Below the pieces are notes generated by a model, which was given only the letters and a program-made list of their open reading frames with translations, ran no database searches and had not been told where the DNA came from. The translations under genes and the position numbers were made by a program. This document shows, piece by piece, positions 1 to 8,322 of a stretch of DNA of 64,000 bases (position 1 is the first letter of the stretch; each line of letters begins with the position of its first letter). The stretch is from the NCBI GenBank assembly GCA_913030835.1, contig CAJWDP010000002.1:82143-146142 (forward strand). Reading direction: 5' to 3'. Source of the DNA: an uncultured Flavobacteriales bacterium (GTDB lineage Bacteria > Bacteroidota > Bacteroidia > Flavobacteriales_D > Parvicellaceae).

Positions 1-311
1 GCTTTCTGAGCTGTCAAAATAAATCCCACCAGAAGAGATGCCGCTAGGACGCCACAACCAACGACAAGCAAGTACCCTACTTTGATAACCATTTTCCAGT
101 TTAACAAGCCATTTCGCGCTGATATGTCATCAAAATATCCTGGAGAAACCATTTCAAAGAAATCCGTCCAAACCAATGCCGCGCCAACAAGCGCCAGAAT
201 ACCGGCAAAAACACCGGACATGCCACTCAATGAAAGAAACTGGGTCGATTCTTTCATCATGTCTCGAATCTCAGAAAGCTGTTCTAAATGTTCTTTGGTC
301 TTATCCTCCAT
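1..311 (-). CDS. Partial membrane protein, cut by the left edge
   Basis: The reading frame starts at the ATG at 309-311 on the minus strand and runs off the window at base 1, giving about 103 residues. It opens with a charged helical stretch (MEDKTKEHLEQLSEIRDMMK), then a glycine-rich membrane segment at about residues 26-42 (FLSLSGMSGVFAGILALVGA). A second membrane segment near residues 77-97 precedes the break. Bacteroidota genomes often carry short membrane proteins with this opening next to a winged-helix regulator, but the neighbouring gene lies outside the window. No enzymatic motif is visible. The forward-strand ORF over the same bases is a shadow. Confidence 0.72.
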   Translation of the reverse strand, partial: MEDKTKEHLEQLSEIRDMMKESTQFLSLSGMSGVFAGILALVGAALVWTDFFEMVSPGYFDDISARNGLLNWKMVIKVGYLLVVGCGVLAASLLVGFILTAQK

Positions 312-398
312 TTGATTAAAGTACTTTGTGTTACAAAGTAAATGTATAAAAAAACGACCAATGAATGAATCAATTGATCGCTTTTTAAAAACTACTAA

Positions 399-830
399 TT
401 AATCTTCTATTTCTATGGAGTTGATCGCGTCTCCTCCTGAGATTGAGTCAATTACTTCTAATCCATTCACTACTCGTCCGAAACAAGTATGATTTCTATC
501 CAAGTGCGCTGTATTGGTTCGACTATGACAAATAAAGAACTGGGAGCCGCCCGTATTTCTTCCGGCATGTGCCATTGACAATACGCCCCTATCATGAAAT
601 TGATTTTCACCATCCAGCTCACAATCAATCGAATAACCAGGACCGCCTGCTCCGGTTCCGTCGGGACATCCTCCTTGAATAACAAAATCAGGAATTACCC
701 GATGAAAAGTAAGTCCATTGTAAAATCCATCTTTCGCCAGCTTTACAAAGTTGGCAACTGTATTGGGTGCATCTTTCTCGTAGAATTCAACATCCATTGT
801 TCCTTTAACTGTATTGATCTTTGCTTTCAT
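399..830 (-). CDS. Cytosolic cyclophilin-type peptidyl-prolyl cis-trans isomerase
   Basis: This 143-aa single-domain cyclophilin isomerises Xaa-Pro bonds. Signature residues are visible: [13 protein letters not shown] at residues 42-54 with the catalytic Arg44, and SQFFI at 96-100 with the substrate-binding Gln97 and Phe99. The position equivalent to the human CypA tryptophan falls in [10 protein letters not shown] and is not Trp, a common bacterial variation that lowers cyclosporin affinity. The frame stays open upstream to 854, but ATG at 828-830 ([10 protein letters not shown]) gives the normal N-terminus, so I chose it. There is no signal peptide, so it should be cytosolic, unlike the lipoprotein cyclophilin at 40195. 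It stands alone on the minus strand. Confidence 0.93.
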   Translation of the reverse strand: MKAKINTVKGTMDVEFYEKDAPNTVANFVKLAKDGFYNGLTFHRVIPDFVIQGGCPDGTGAGGPGYSIDCELDGENQFHDRGVLSMAHAGRNTGGSQFFICHSRTNTAHLDRNHTCFGRVVNGLEVIDSISGGDAINSIEIED

Positions 831-941
831 GCGGCGAATATACCATTTTACCAATTACCATAACCAGGAATTAAAGATACCGTGAAATAATACCATCTTC
901 TCTATGCATATATGATCCAACAGGATTACATTTTAGGGCAT

Positions 942-980
942 AAAAAAATCCCGTTGGATTCCAACGGGATTCGTCTTTTT
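942..980 (-). terminator. Intrinsic terminator downstream of the small membrane protein gene
   Basis: An 11-bp perfect inverted repeat (AATCCCGTTGG at 947-957 and its complement at 961-971) has a 3-nt loop. On the minus strand it is followed by a run of U. It lies 23 bases after the stop codon of the gene at 994-1323. A shorter T-run at 975-980 means it could also stop forward transcription. Confidence 0.85.
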
Positions 981-993
981 ATGTTCTACAATC

Positions 994-1323
994 TTAGTGC
1001 GCCATCGAATTCAAAGCATCCATAGCATCTGCTCCAGCTCCTGCTGCTCCTCCAATTGCGTAGATCGCCCAAATTCCCATAAGCAATCCGATTCCTCCGA
1101 GAATAGCACCAGTAATTCCCATCCCTTTGGATCCTTTCATGCCCATAATAGACAATAATAACCCTACTCCACTTAATCCAACCAAAATGTAGGCTACCAT
1201 TGGACTAAATAGAAGCACCGCACCAACAAACCAACAGCAAATGAATCCCAAAATTGAGAGAATCATTCCAGTTAATGCTTTTCCTTTTCCTGGGGCCGCC
1301 CCAGCGCTTGTTTCTTCTGACAT
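994..1323 (-). CDS. Small glycine-rich multipass membrane protein, unknown function
   Basis: The product is 109 aa. A short hydrophilic N-terminus (MSEETSAGAAPGKGKAL) is followed by three hydrophobic segments at about 17-40, 41-61 and 72-95. The first has paired cysteines (FICCWF). The gene is monocistronic, with its own rho-independent terminator. The organisation resembles DUF4190-type small membrane proteins, but I cannot assign it to that family by eye. No catalytic motif is present. Confidence 0.8.
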   Translation of the reverse strand: MSEETSAGAAPGKGKALTGMILSILGFICCWFVGAVLLFSPMVAYILVGLSGVGLLLSIMGMKGSKGMGITGAILGGIGLLMGIWAIYAIGGAAGAGADAMDALNSMAH

Positions 1324-1470
1324 AATTTCTTTTTTTAAAGGTTAACCTACTAAAGAAAGTAATTTTTTTACACAAAAAGGAACCAAATTCAATTTATCTA
1401 TTAACAATTGGATTTTAACTTTGACGTTATTTTCTGACAAAACTACCGGAACGCGTCTACTACGTCCAAT

Positions 1471-2232
1471 CTAATTTCTTGAAAAAACCCAGGTGGTATC
1501 TGTCGATTCATTCACATTAAAAGAGTATCCCTCCAGATCAAACAGCTTGATTTCATTCACGTCAATAATTCTATTCTGAATCACATACCTGGTCATTAAT
1601 CCCCTCGCCTTCTTGGCATATGTCATGATCACTTTCAGCTGACCATTCTTCAGGTCTTTGAACACAGGAGTAATGACCTTACCCTCCATCATTTTCATGT
1701 CAATTGCCTTTGCATACTCTGTTGACGCCAGATTAAGCAACACATCCCCGTCTAAATCTGCAATGAGCTGTTTGGTCAATTTTTCTTTCCAAAAAGCATA
1801 CAAATTTTTAATCTTCGGACTCACTTCAAATTTAGATCCCATTTCCAAACGGTAAGGCTGGATCAAATCCAATGGTTTTAACAAACCATACAAACCCGAA
1901 AGAATTCTCACGTGCTCCTGTGCGAATGAAAGATCGTCTTCTTTCAACGAAGACGGCTCCCAACCCCGATATGCCTCTCCCTGAAAGCACAATGCAGCTC
2001 TCTTTGAATTGGTCTTGGTAAATGGCAGCGACCATTCCTGAAAACGCTGATGATTCAAATCTGCCAAAGCCGGACTGACATTCATCATTGTACCGATTTT
2101 TTTACTTGATAACCTTTTTAGTTTATTGACCAGCTGTTCTGCTTCCTGCAAAAACACAGGGCTGGTAGCCAAATTAACTTGATCTTCTGGACTCAAATCG
2201 AGGGTCTTTGCGGGAGATAAAATGACAATCAT
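1471..2232 (-). CDS. yaaA: YaaA family (UPF0246/DUF328) peroxide stress protein
   Basis: The 253-aa product has the family's characteristic start MIVILSPAKTLD, the internal AALCFQGEAYRGW and LSGLYGLLKPLDLIQPYRLEMG motifs, and the late NLASTEYAKA segment. Length matches the family (about 250-260 aa). E. coli YaaA limits intracellular free iron and oxidative DNA damage during peroxide stress and has a DNA-binding fold. The same role is likely but inferred here. It stands alone between two unrelated minus-strand genes; methionine sulfoxide reductase lies about 1.1 kb away. Confidence 0.95.
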   Translation of the reverse strand: MIVILSPAKTLDLSPEDQVNLATSPVFLQEAEQLVNKLKRLSSKKIGTMMNVSPALADLNHQRFQEWSLPFTKTNSKRAALCFQGEAYRGWEPSSLKEDDLSFAQEHVRILSGLYGLLKPLDLIQPYRLEMGSKFEVSPKIKNLYAFWKEKLTKQLIADLDGDVLLNLASTEYAKAIDMKMMEGKVITPVFKDLKNGQLKVIMTYAKKARGLMTRYVIQNRIIDVNEIKLFDLEGYSFNVNESTDTTWVFSRN

Positions 2233-2304
2233 GAATAGAAATTTTATGCTAATTTATAAATCATCAAAATACGGTAGAACTTACACAGCGATAAAATAGA
2301 GATT

Positions 2305-3285
2305 TCATAGAATCAATACACTTTCTCGCACATAGCTCTGGTATTTGCCTCCCGGGTAATGGTCGTTGTAATCAAAATTCAACCAAATGTACCCATCCGT
2401 ATCTTTGTAGTAATTGATAGCCTTACCCTTAGATTCTTTGTGAAACAGCTCAGCTTTGATGATATAAGTGGCCGCCTCCAAATCCTTAGAGCCACCGATC
2501 TTAACTTCGGGATAGAGATGCCCGATTTTGGTAGAATCATTCATTATGACCTTTGTTTTCACTAGTCGAACTTCGCCGCCAACGGATCGGATAAGACCTC
2601 CGATTAGTATTGAGTAATCATCACAATCACCTTTAAACTTGTCGTCAAAATCCAGCTGCCCTATCGTTTCACTGACCGAAGAGAAGTAATCTTCTTCGTG
2701 GGGATCGAAGACATAATTCCAACGTCTTCTCACCTCTTTAAAAATACTAAAGTACTGGATCATTTTTCTGTGTCTATGCATGTATTCATAATCCTGAAAG
2801 TTGGCCACTGCATAATTGGCTCCTAAGTTTCGAACTTGTTCCTTTTTATAGTCCACAGCCTCCAACAATTCAATACCCCGAGGGAATTTTGTATCGATCC
2901 ATTCTTCAAAATTGACTTGTTCGTGATTTGCCTGCAAACTGTACAATAAAGTGGAGTAATCGTGATATAAATCTTTTAACCCGTATGTACCGGTAAAGTT
3001 AGTGTAAGTCAATACCGCCAAGGCTATAATTATTAATCCGTAAACAATTATTCTAAGTTTTTTCACCAGCAGATAAACCACAACAAAGACCAAAGTAAAC
3101 ACCAGAAAATGATCAATACGTATACCGTCTCCAAAAGGCAGGACCAGCTCAGGAACATACCCGTAAACAATTATAAACAGTGGAATTGACAGTATGGCTG
3201 TAATTACTGCTATCAAAAAAGTAGAGGTTTGCTCGTTTTGAGTGACCAATTTGCTATACCAACGTTTACCGCTTTCTTTTCTCAA
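2305..3285 (-). CDS. Membrane-anchored transglutaminase-like protein
   Basis: The product is 326 aa with three membrane segments at about 22-42, 59-75 and 78-94, followed by a soluble domain. KGDCDDYSILIGGLIRS puts a cysteine at 221 in the typical nucleophile context of the transglutaminase/papain-like superfamily (GxCxD/E at a helix start). The downstream GHLYPEVKIG and an aspartate-rich tail (LNFDYNDHYPGG) may supply His and Asp. The substrate is unknown; family members include proteases, peptide N-glycanases and inactive binding proteins. It is divergent from msrB with a 48-bp gap. Confidence 0.75.
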   Translation of the reverse strand: MRKESGKRWYSKLVTQNEQTSTFLIAVITAILSIPLFIIVYGYVPELVLPFGDGIRIDHFLVFTLVFVVVYLLVKKLRIIVYGLIIIALAVLTYTNFTGTYGLKDLYHDYSTLLYSLQANHEQVNFEEWIDTKFPRGIELLEAVDYKKEQVRNLGANYAVANFQDYEYMHRHRKMIQYFSIFKEVRRRWNYVFDPHEEDYFSSVSETIGQLDFDDKFKGDCDDYSILIGGLIRSVGGEVRLVKTKVIMNDSTKIGHLYPEVKIGGSKDLEAATYIIKAELFHKESKGKAINYYKDTDGYIWLNFDYNDHYPGGKYQSYVRESVLIL

Positions 3286-3333
3286 ACAAGTTTTACTTTA
3301 TATTTATATCTATAAAGATAAACTTCGTTACGG

Positions 3334-3744
3334 ATGAGTGAAAAGAAATTTATTATTCGCAAAACTGATCAGGAATGGAAATCCATTTTAACCAATGAAG
3401 AATTTAAAATCCTTAGAAAGAAAGGAACTGAATTACCTCATTCCGGAGAATTCAATATCCACAATGAAGAGGGCATTTATTCTTGTAAAGGATGCAACGA
3501 GCCGTTGTTTAGTAGCGAACAAAAATTCAATAGTCATTGCGGATGGCCCAGCTTTGACGATGAGCTTTCGGGAAATAAAATTCTAAAAGAACTTGACTTG
3601 AGTCATGGAATGAGAAGGGTTGAAATCGTATGTTCCTCTTGTGGCAGTCATCTGGGGCATTTGTTCAATGATGGCCCAACAACTACCGGACTTCGGTATT
3701 GTGTAAACTCCCTTTCTTTGCAATTCGACAAAAAAGCCAAATGA
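3334..3744 (+). CDS. msrB: Peptide-methionine (R)-S-oxide reductase MsrB
   Basis: MsrB reduces the R-epimer of methionine sulfoxide in proteins using thioredoxin. The 136-aa product has four zinc cysteines in two CxxC pairs (C51/C54 and C100/C103), the HCGWPSF motif at 69-74, and catalytic Cys123 in GLRYCVNSLSLQF. There is no signal peptide, so it is cytosolic. MsrA is not fused and not in the window. It converges on sucC with a 24-base gap that has no convincing terminator. Confidence 0.96.
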   Translation: MSEKKFIIRKTDQEWKSILTNEEFKILRKKGTELPHSGEFNIHNEEGIYSCKGCNEPLFSSEQKFNSHCGWPSFDDELSGNKILKELDLSHGMRRVEIVCSSCGSHLGHLFNDGPTTTGLRYCVNSLSLQFDKKAK

Positions 3745-3768
3745 AGAAAATAAACCGAAGGCTGTTTA

Positions 3769-4980
3769 TTATGCAAGTACTTCCTTCACTCGATCTGCTG
3801 CTTCTTGCAATGTGATCGCCGAGTGAACATTCAATCCGGAGTCATCGATGATCTGCTTAGCTTCCTTCGCATTTGTCCCTTGCAAACGAACAATAATTGG
3901 CACCGGAATGTCACCAATGTTTTTGTATGCTTGAACCACTCCATTTGCAACACGATCACATCGTACTATCCCACCGAAAATGTTTACCAAAATGGCTTCT
4001 ACATTGGGGTCCCTTAGAATAATTTTAAAAGCAACTTCTACCCTTTCTGCATCTGCAGTTCCTCCCACGTCCAAAAAATTCGCCGGATTACCACCGGACA
4101 GTTTGATGATATCCATAGTAGCCATTGCTAGTCCAGCCCCGTTTACCATACATCCCACATTTCCATCCAAATTCACATAGTTCAAGCCTGCTTCACCCGC
4201 TTCAACATCAATAGGATCCTCCTCTGTTGTATCTCTCAACTCGGCAAAATCAGGGTGTCTGAAAAGTGCATTCCCATCCAGACTAACTTTAGAATCTACC
4301 GCTATAATTCGAGCATCGGAAGTTTTCAGCACTGGATTAATTTCAAACATAGACGCGTCGCAGCCTTCATATGCATTGTATAGAGCCCTTACAAATTTGG
4401 TCATCTGCTTCATTGCCTGACCGCTTAAGCCAAGATTAAATGCCACCTTTCGGCATTGAAATGGCTGAATACCTACTTTAGGATCTATTTCTTCCTTAAA
4501 GATCAATTCCGGAGTCTTTTCGGCAACTTCTTCTATATTCATACCTCCTTCAGGAGAATACATGATGATATTTCTACCTGTTTCTCTATTCAGCAATACA
4601 GACATGTAAAATTCCTCGGGCTCTTCGTCGCCAGGATAGTACACATCTTCCGCAATTAGCACCTTATTTACCAGCTTTCCTTTAGTCGAAGTTTGAGCTG
4701 TCACCAGATGACCTCCGACTATCCCATTTACTTTCTCTTCGACCTCATGAATACCTTTAGCCAGCACTACTCCATTGGAACCAGTTTCCGTCACAATTCC
4801 TTTCCCTCGTCCCCCGGCATGTATTTGGGCTTTCACCACAAACCACTCTGTACCTGTTTCCTCACCAAGTTTTTTTGCAACGTTTAACGCTTCTTCAGGC
4901 GAAGAAGCAACTTCGCCTCTCTGAATAGCAACGCCATAACCGGAAAGAATTTGTTTACCTTGATATTCATGTAAATTCAT
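3769..4980 (-). CDS. sucC: Succinyl-CoA synthetase (ADP-forming) beta subunit
   Basis: SucC couples succinyl-CoA cleavage to nucleoside-triphosphate formation in the TCA cycle and carries the nucleotide site. The 403-aa product starts [12 protein letters not shown]. It has the ATP-grasp glycine motif HAGGRGKG at about 54-61 and the C-terminal ligase segment with [10 protein letters not shown] near 330-345. The alpha subunit gene sucD is not adjacent, as is common in Bacteroidota. A well-formed primary-sigma promoter lies 21-51 bases upstream of the start. Confidence 0.97.
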   Translation of the reverse strand: MNLHEYQGKQILSGYGVAIQRGEVASSPEEALNVAKKLGEETGTEWFVVKAQIHAGGRGKGIVTETGSNGVVLAKGIHEVEEKVNGIVGGHLVTAQTSTKGKLVNKVLIAEDVYYPGDEEPEEFYMSVLLNRETGRNIIMYSPEGGMNIEEVAEKTPELIFKEEIDPKVGIQPFQCRKVAFNLGLSGQAMKQMTKFVRALYNAYEGCDASMFEINPVLKTSDARIIAVDSKVSLDGNALFRHPDFAELRDTTEEDPIDVEAGEAGLNYVNLDGNVGCMVNGAGLAMATMDIIKLSGGNPANFLDVGGTADAERVEVAFKIILRDPNVEAILVNIFGGIVRCDRVANGVVQAYKNIGDIPVPIIVRLQGTNAKEAKQIIDDSGLNVHSAITLQEAADRVKEVLA

Positions 4981-5000
4981 CGTGTAGATTTTGATTTGCT

Positions 5001-5031
5001 CAAATGTAAATTTTCGAACAGCAAATTCAAA
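5001..5031 (-). promoter_or_regulatory. Bacteroidota-type promoter of sucC
   Basis: On the minus strand the sequence reads TTTG, a 19-nt spacer, then TACATTTG. This matches the Bacteroidota primary-sigma consensus (TTTG, about 19 nt, TAnnTTTG). Transcription should begin near 4994, leaving a very short leader before the ATG at 4980. Confidence 0.75.
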
Positions 5032-5075
5032 ATAATTTCAGCTATGTTTACCAGACAATTCATGAGGTCAGACAA

Positions 5076-5987
5076 GTGCTTTACGAAAAACACATGATTG
5101 AACTGGGTGATGATAAAATCGCTCTTCACAGATTCAGCAATACTACTAATGGAATTCCCGTGCTGCTATTACACGGCTCCATAGAAAATGGAAGAATATT
5201 TTTCACCAAAAACGGAAAGGGTCTGGCTCCATTTCTTTGTAGAAACGGGTATGATGTTTTCGTTCCTGATATGCGTGGGAAAGGGGAAAGCAGTCCAAAG
5301 ATCAATGCGCAGCATACCCATAGTCAAAGAGAACAGATCATAGTAGATATACCAGCTTACATAGACTTTATACAACGCATAAATCCATTTAAGCAAATAC
5401 ATTTTATTGCTCATAGCTGGGGTGGTGTGCTCCTTCTGGCAAACTTGGCCCGCACCCCGGATGAAAGAGTAAAGTCAATTACATTTTTTGGAGTAAAACG
5501 AAGAATTGGTATTCGATCTCTCAAAAAAGTATTGTTGATTGATATGGGTTGGAAAACAATCGGAAAATATGCCGTTAAAAAGAAAGGATATTTTCCTGCA
5601 AAAGACTGGAAAATTGGGGCAGATAACGAACCCAAACAATTCTATGTGGAAACCAACGATTGGCTTCAGAATAAGGATTGGATCTGTTCTTACGACCAGT
5701 TCAATTACTCGAAAGTACTCTCTAAGATGAATTTACCACCAATATTATCCTTAGTGGGGAGTAAAGATAAAGTCCTGGGGCATTATGAAGACGCCAAGGA
5801 ATTGTTGGTGGAAATTGATGCGCTGGATTCATCGAAATTGGTAATACTGGGAAAAAATTATGGTAATCAGTTAAATTATGGCCATATTGATATGCTGACC
5901 AGTCATTTTGCTCCACAGGATCACTTTCCGGAAGTAGTAAATTGGCTAAGAAAAAACGAAGAAAAGCAAGAGCAGCTCAATGATTGA
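5076..5987 (+). CDS. Alpha/beta hydrolase
   Basis: The 303-aa product has the oxyanion LLHGS motif at 31-35, the nucleophile elbow HSWGG with Ser114, a candidate acid Asp231 in GSKDKVLG and a candidate base His270 in NYGHIDML. The DMRGKGES segment at 65-72 is typical of the fold. The substrate cannot be read. No signal peptide is seen. An internal ATG at 5094 (MIELGDDK) is an equally plausible start. The 3' end overlaps the next gene by 8 bases (ATGATTGA), suggesting translational coupling with the ABC ATPase. Confidence 0.88.
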   Translation: MLYEKHMIELGDDKIALHRFSNTTNGIPVLLLHGSIENGRIFFTKNGKGLAPFLCRNGYDVFVPDMRGKGESSPKINAQHTHSQREQIIVDIPAYIDFIQRINPFKQIHFIAHSWGGVLLLANLARTPDERVKSITFFGVKRRIGIRSLKKVLLIDMGWKTIGKYAVKKKGYFPAKDWKIGADNEPKQFYVETNDWLQNKDWICSYDQFNYSKVLSKMNLPPILSLVGSKDKVLGHYEDAKELLVEIDALDSSKLVILGKNYGNQLNYGHIDMLTSHFAPQDHFPEVVNWLRKNEEKQEQLND

Positions 5988-6633
5988 AACAAAGAACATC
6001 TGCAAATCCTATGGTTCCTTAGAAGTACTTAAGGGTGTGAATCTAAACATTTCTAAAGGAGAGATTTTAGCTATTGTCGGAGCTTCAGGAGCAGGAAAAA
6101 CAACATTTCTGCAAATTCTCGGAACCCTGGACCTCCCTGATTCAGGTGAAGTCATTTTTAATGGCACTTCCACCGCGAACATGAATTCCAGAGAAATTTC
6201 TAAGTTTCGAAATATGCACATTGGATTTGTGTTCCAATTCCACAATTTACTGCCTGAATTTTCTGCTCTAGAAAACGTATGCATACCGGGTTTTATTGGC
6301 AAACGTAATACACTGGAGGTGACAAAAAGAGCAACGAATTTATTGGGCCATCTTGGGCTTGAACAAAGACTTCATCACAAGCCTTCGCAGCTTTCCGGAG
6401 GGGAGCAGCAGCGTGTTGCTGTTGCTAGAGCATTAATCAATGATCCGGATCTAATATTAGCAGATGAACCTTCCGGGAATCTCGACTCGGAAAATGCCCA
6501 AAGCTTGTATCAGCTATTCCAATCGCTCAGAAACGAGTTCAAACAGACCTTCGTGATAGTGACTCATAATAAAGAATTTGCTCATTTGGCGGACAGAACA
6601 GCAATCATGAAAGATGGTGTAATAATCAATTAG
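5980..6633 (+). CDS. ABC transporter ATP-binding protein, LolD/MacB type
   Basis: The 217-aa ATPase subunit has Walker [10 protein letters not shown] at 34-42, Q-loop [12 protein letters not shown], signature LSGGEQQR at 138-145 and Walker B LILADEP at 158-164 with SGNLDS. The [14 protein letters not shown] context and length match LolD, which powers lipoprotein release from the inner membrane with LolC/E. No permease gene is in the window, so the partner must be elsewhere, as often seen in Bacteroidota. The start overlaps the upstream hydrolase. Confidence 0.92.
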   Translation: MIETKNICKSYGSLEVLKGVNLNISKGEILAIVGASGAGKTTFLQILGTLDLPDSGEVIFNGTSTANMNSREISKFRNMHIGFVFQFHNLLPEFSALENVCIPGFIGKRNTLEVTKRATNLLGHLGLEQRLHHKPSQLSGGEQQRVAVARALINDPDLILADEPSGNLDSENAQSLYQLFQSLRNEFKQTFVIVTHNKEFAHLADRTAIMKDGVIIN

Positions 6634-6668
6634 AAACCAGTATCCGAAAAGCCCTTTTAAATATCGCA

Positions 6669-7511
6669 TTGCTTCTTTCCCCATTTTATCTTATGGCTCA
6701 GGAGGCGCACAGTCTGTTTTGGCAAATTTCCGGAAACGGACTCACCAATGCCTCCTATCTGTATGGCACAATGCATATCAATGATCAACGTGTATTTGAT
6801 TTCAAACCTGATGTTCTGCGGCATTTTGACGCAGCAAACGCGCTTGTTCTAGAATTGAACATGGACTCCATAAACCCGCTAACCGTTATGAATCTCATGG
6901 TAATGGATTCCTCAATTACCCTTTCTGAATTGCTGCCGGAAGAAGATTTCTCCTATGTTGTAAATTTTATAGAGGATTCATTATCTCTTCCCATAGAATT
7001 TGTGGAACAGCTTCAACCCTTGTTTATCTCTTCATTTGTTTCGGAACGATCGAACAAGAGTGATGTAAAAGATGCTCTGGACGTTTTTTTCTTCAAACGG
7101 GGAAAGCTGCAGGATAAAAATATCGTGGGATTGGAAAAAGTTCAAGAACAAATTGACGCATTCAACTCTATTCCTTACGAAGAACAAGCAAAGGGATTAC
7201 TTGAACTGATTAAAGAAGAGCAAAGTGCACAAAAAGCGAACAATTCAACCGAGGAGCTGATACAGCATTATCTGGATGGGAATTTAGATTCTCTTATCAT
7301 CATCGCAACCGATCTACAAGAAAGCAAATTCACGAATCAAAGCTTTGAACGAATCTTCCTAATTGATCGAAACAAAATCATGACCAACCGGATCGTACCC
7401 ATTATAAAGGACCAAAGTGCATTTATTGCAATTGGGGCTGCTCATTTGCCTGGCAAGGAAGGGGTCATCCAACTACTTAGAGAAAAAGGATACACCGTCG
7501 AACCCAGATGA
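6669..7511 (+). CDS. TraB/GumN family protein, exported (start uncertain)
   Basis: The opening FWQISGNG, YLYGTMHINDQRVFDF, and the closing GAAHLPGKEGVIQLLREKGY are the paired N- and C-terminal signatures of the TraB/GumN (DUF2138-like Tiki/EreA-ChaN) family. This fold includes metalloprotease-like domains with conserved His and Glu. The annotated start is TTG at 6669. No ATG precedes it in frame: the open frame upstream encodes IRKALLNIALLLSPFYLMAQ, which reads as a signal peptide needing a start before 6669. The first in-frame ATG (6693) would lose that signal. The stop overlaps the next start as ATGA. Function in bacteria is largely unknown. Confidence 0.85.
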   Translation: MLLSPFYLMAQEAHSLFWQISGNGLTNASYLYGTMHINDQRVFDFKPDVLRHFDAANALVLELNMDSINPLTVMNLMVMDSSITLSELLPEEDFSYVVNFIEDSLSLPIEFVEQLQPLFISSFVSERSNKSDVKDALDVFFFKRGKLQDKNIVGLEKVQEQIDAFNSIPYEEQAKGLLELIKEEQSAQKANNSTEELIQHYLDGNLDSLIIIATDLQESKFTNQSFERIFLIDRNKIMTNRIVPIIKDQSAFIAIGAAHLPGKEGVIQLLREKGYTVEPR

Positions 7512-8272
7512 ATTCAGAAGAACTAAAGGAATTTCTTGATTACAAAGTTGACCAATACAATCAAATCAAATTCATTGAGTCGGATCCAATTCAAATACCC
7601 CACCAATTCTCGGAAAAGGAAGATATTGCAATATCTGGTTTTATTACAGCAACGTTGGCCTGGGGTCAGCGCAAGACAATCATCAAAAGTGCAAATAAAT
7701 TCATGACCTTAATGGGAAACACACCCTTTGATTTTGTTATGAGCGCTACGGACAATCAAATTAAAAGACTGTCATTATTTAAGCACAGAACATTCAACGG
7801 ATATGATGCCAAGTACCTCATTCAGGCCATACGTGGAATCTACCGCGAATACGGATCGTTTGATGCTGCGTTTCTTGAGGGTATACAGCCTGGGGACACC
7901 AACCTTTGCAATGCCATTGTACATTTCAGAAACAGTTTGTTTGGCGTCGAAAAAACTAGAACACACAAACATGTCTCCGACCCCGGTCGGGGAAGCGCAG
8001 CAAAAAGGATCAATATGTTTTTGCGTTGGATGTGCCGAAAAGATAACAAAGGAGTAGATTTTGGCATTTGGGACATCCCGTCTTCTCTCTTATCCTGTCC
8101 GCTCGATGTTCATTCCGGAAATGTAGCAAGGAAACTGGGATTACTTTCTCGCAAACAAAACGACTGGAAAGCCGTAATGGAGCTGGATGATGCTTTACGT
8201 AGGATGGACCCCAAAGACCCAGTGAAATACGATTTCGCGTTATTCGGATTGGGCGTTTTTGAAAAGTTTTAA
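7508..8272 (+). CDS. TIGR02757 (DUF2400) family protein
   Basis: This 254-aa protein has the family's landmarks: a DPIQIPHQF motif near residue 27, the FITATLAWGQRKTI segment, CRKDNKGVDFGIW in the middle, and CPLDVHSGNVARKLGLL near 198-214. The function of the family is not established. It is widespread in Bacteroidota and shows distant likeness to helix-hairpin-helix glycosylase-type folds, which I cannot test here. The start codon overlaps the TraB-like stop codon (ATGA), making it the last gene of a four-gene + strand run. Confidence 0.88.
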   Translation: MNSEELKEFLDYKVDQYNQIKFIESDPIQIPHQFSEKEDIAISGFITATLAWGQRKTIIKSANKFMTLMGNTPFDFVMSATDNQIKRLSLFKHRTFNGYDAKYLIQAIRGIYREYGSFDAAFLEGIQPGDTNLCNAIVHFRNSLFGVEKTRTHKHVSDPGRGSAAKRINMFLRWMCRKDNKGVDFGIWDIPSSLLSCPLDVHSGNVARKLGLLSRKQNDWKAVMELDDALRRMDPKDPVKYDFALFGLGVFEKF

Positions 8273-8273
8273 G

Positions 8274-8302
8274 CAAAAAAAAGCCCCGAATAAATCGGGG
8301 CT
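8274..8302 (-). terminator. Intrinsic terminator of rpsA
   Basis: An 8-bp inverted repeat (AGCCCCGA at 8282-8289, complement at 8295-8302) has a 5-nt loop. On the minus strand it is followed by about eight U residues. It lies 21 bases past the rpsA stop. The forward gene ending at 8272 may share it, but the forward side lacks a T-run. Confidence 0.85.
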
Positions 8303-8322
8303 ATAGTATTATTCAAAAGGAT

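Noticed and set aside
3750..3769. Hairpin ATAAAC/GTTTAT between msrB and sucC as a terminator
   Set aside because: The stem is only 6 bp, A/T-rich, and overlaps the sucC stop, so it is too weak.
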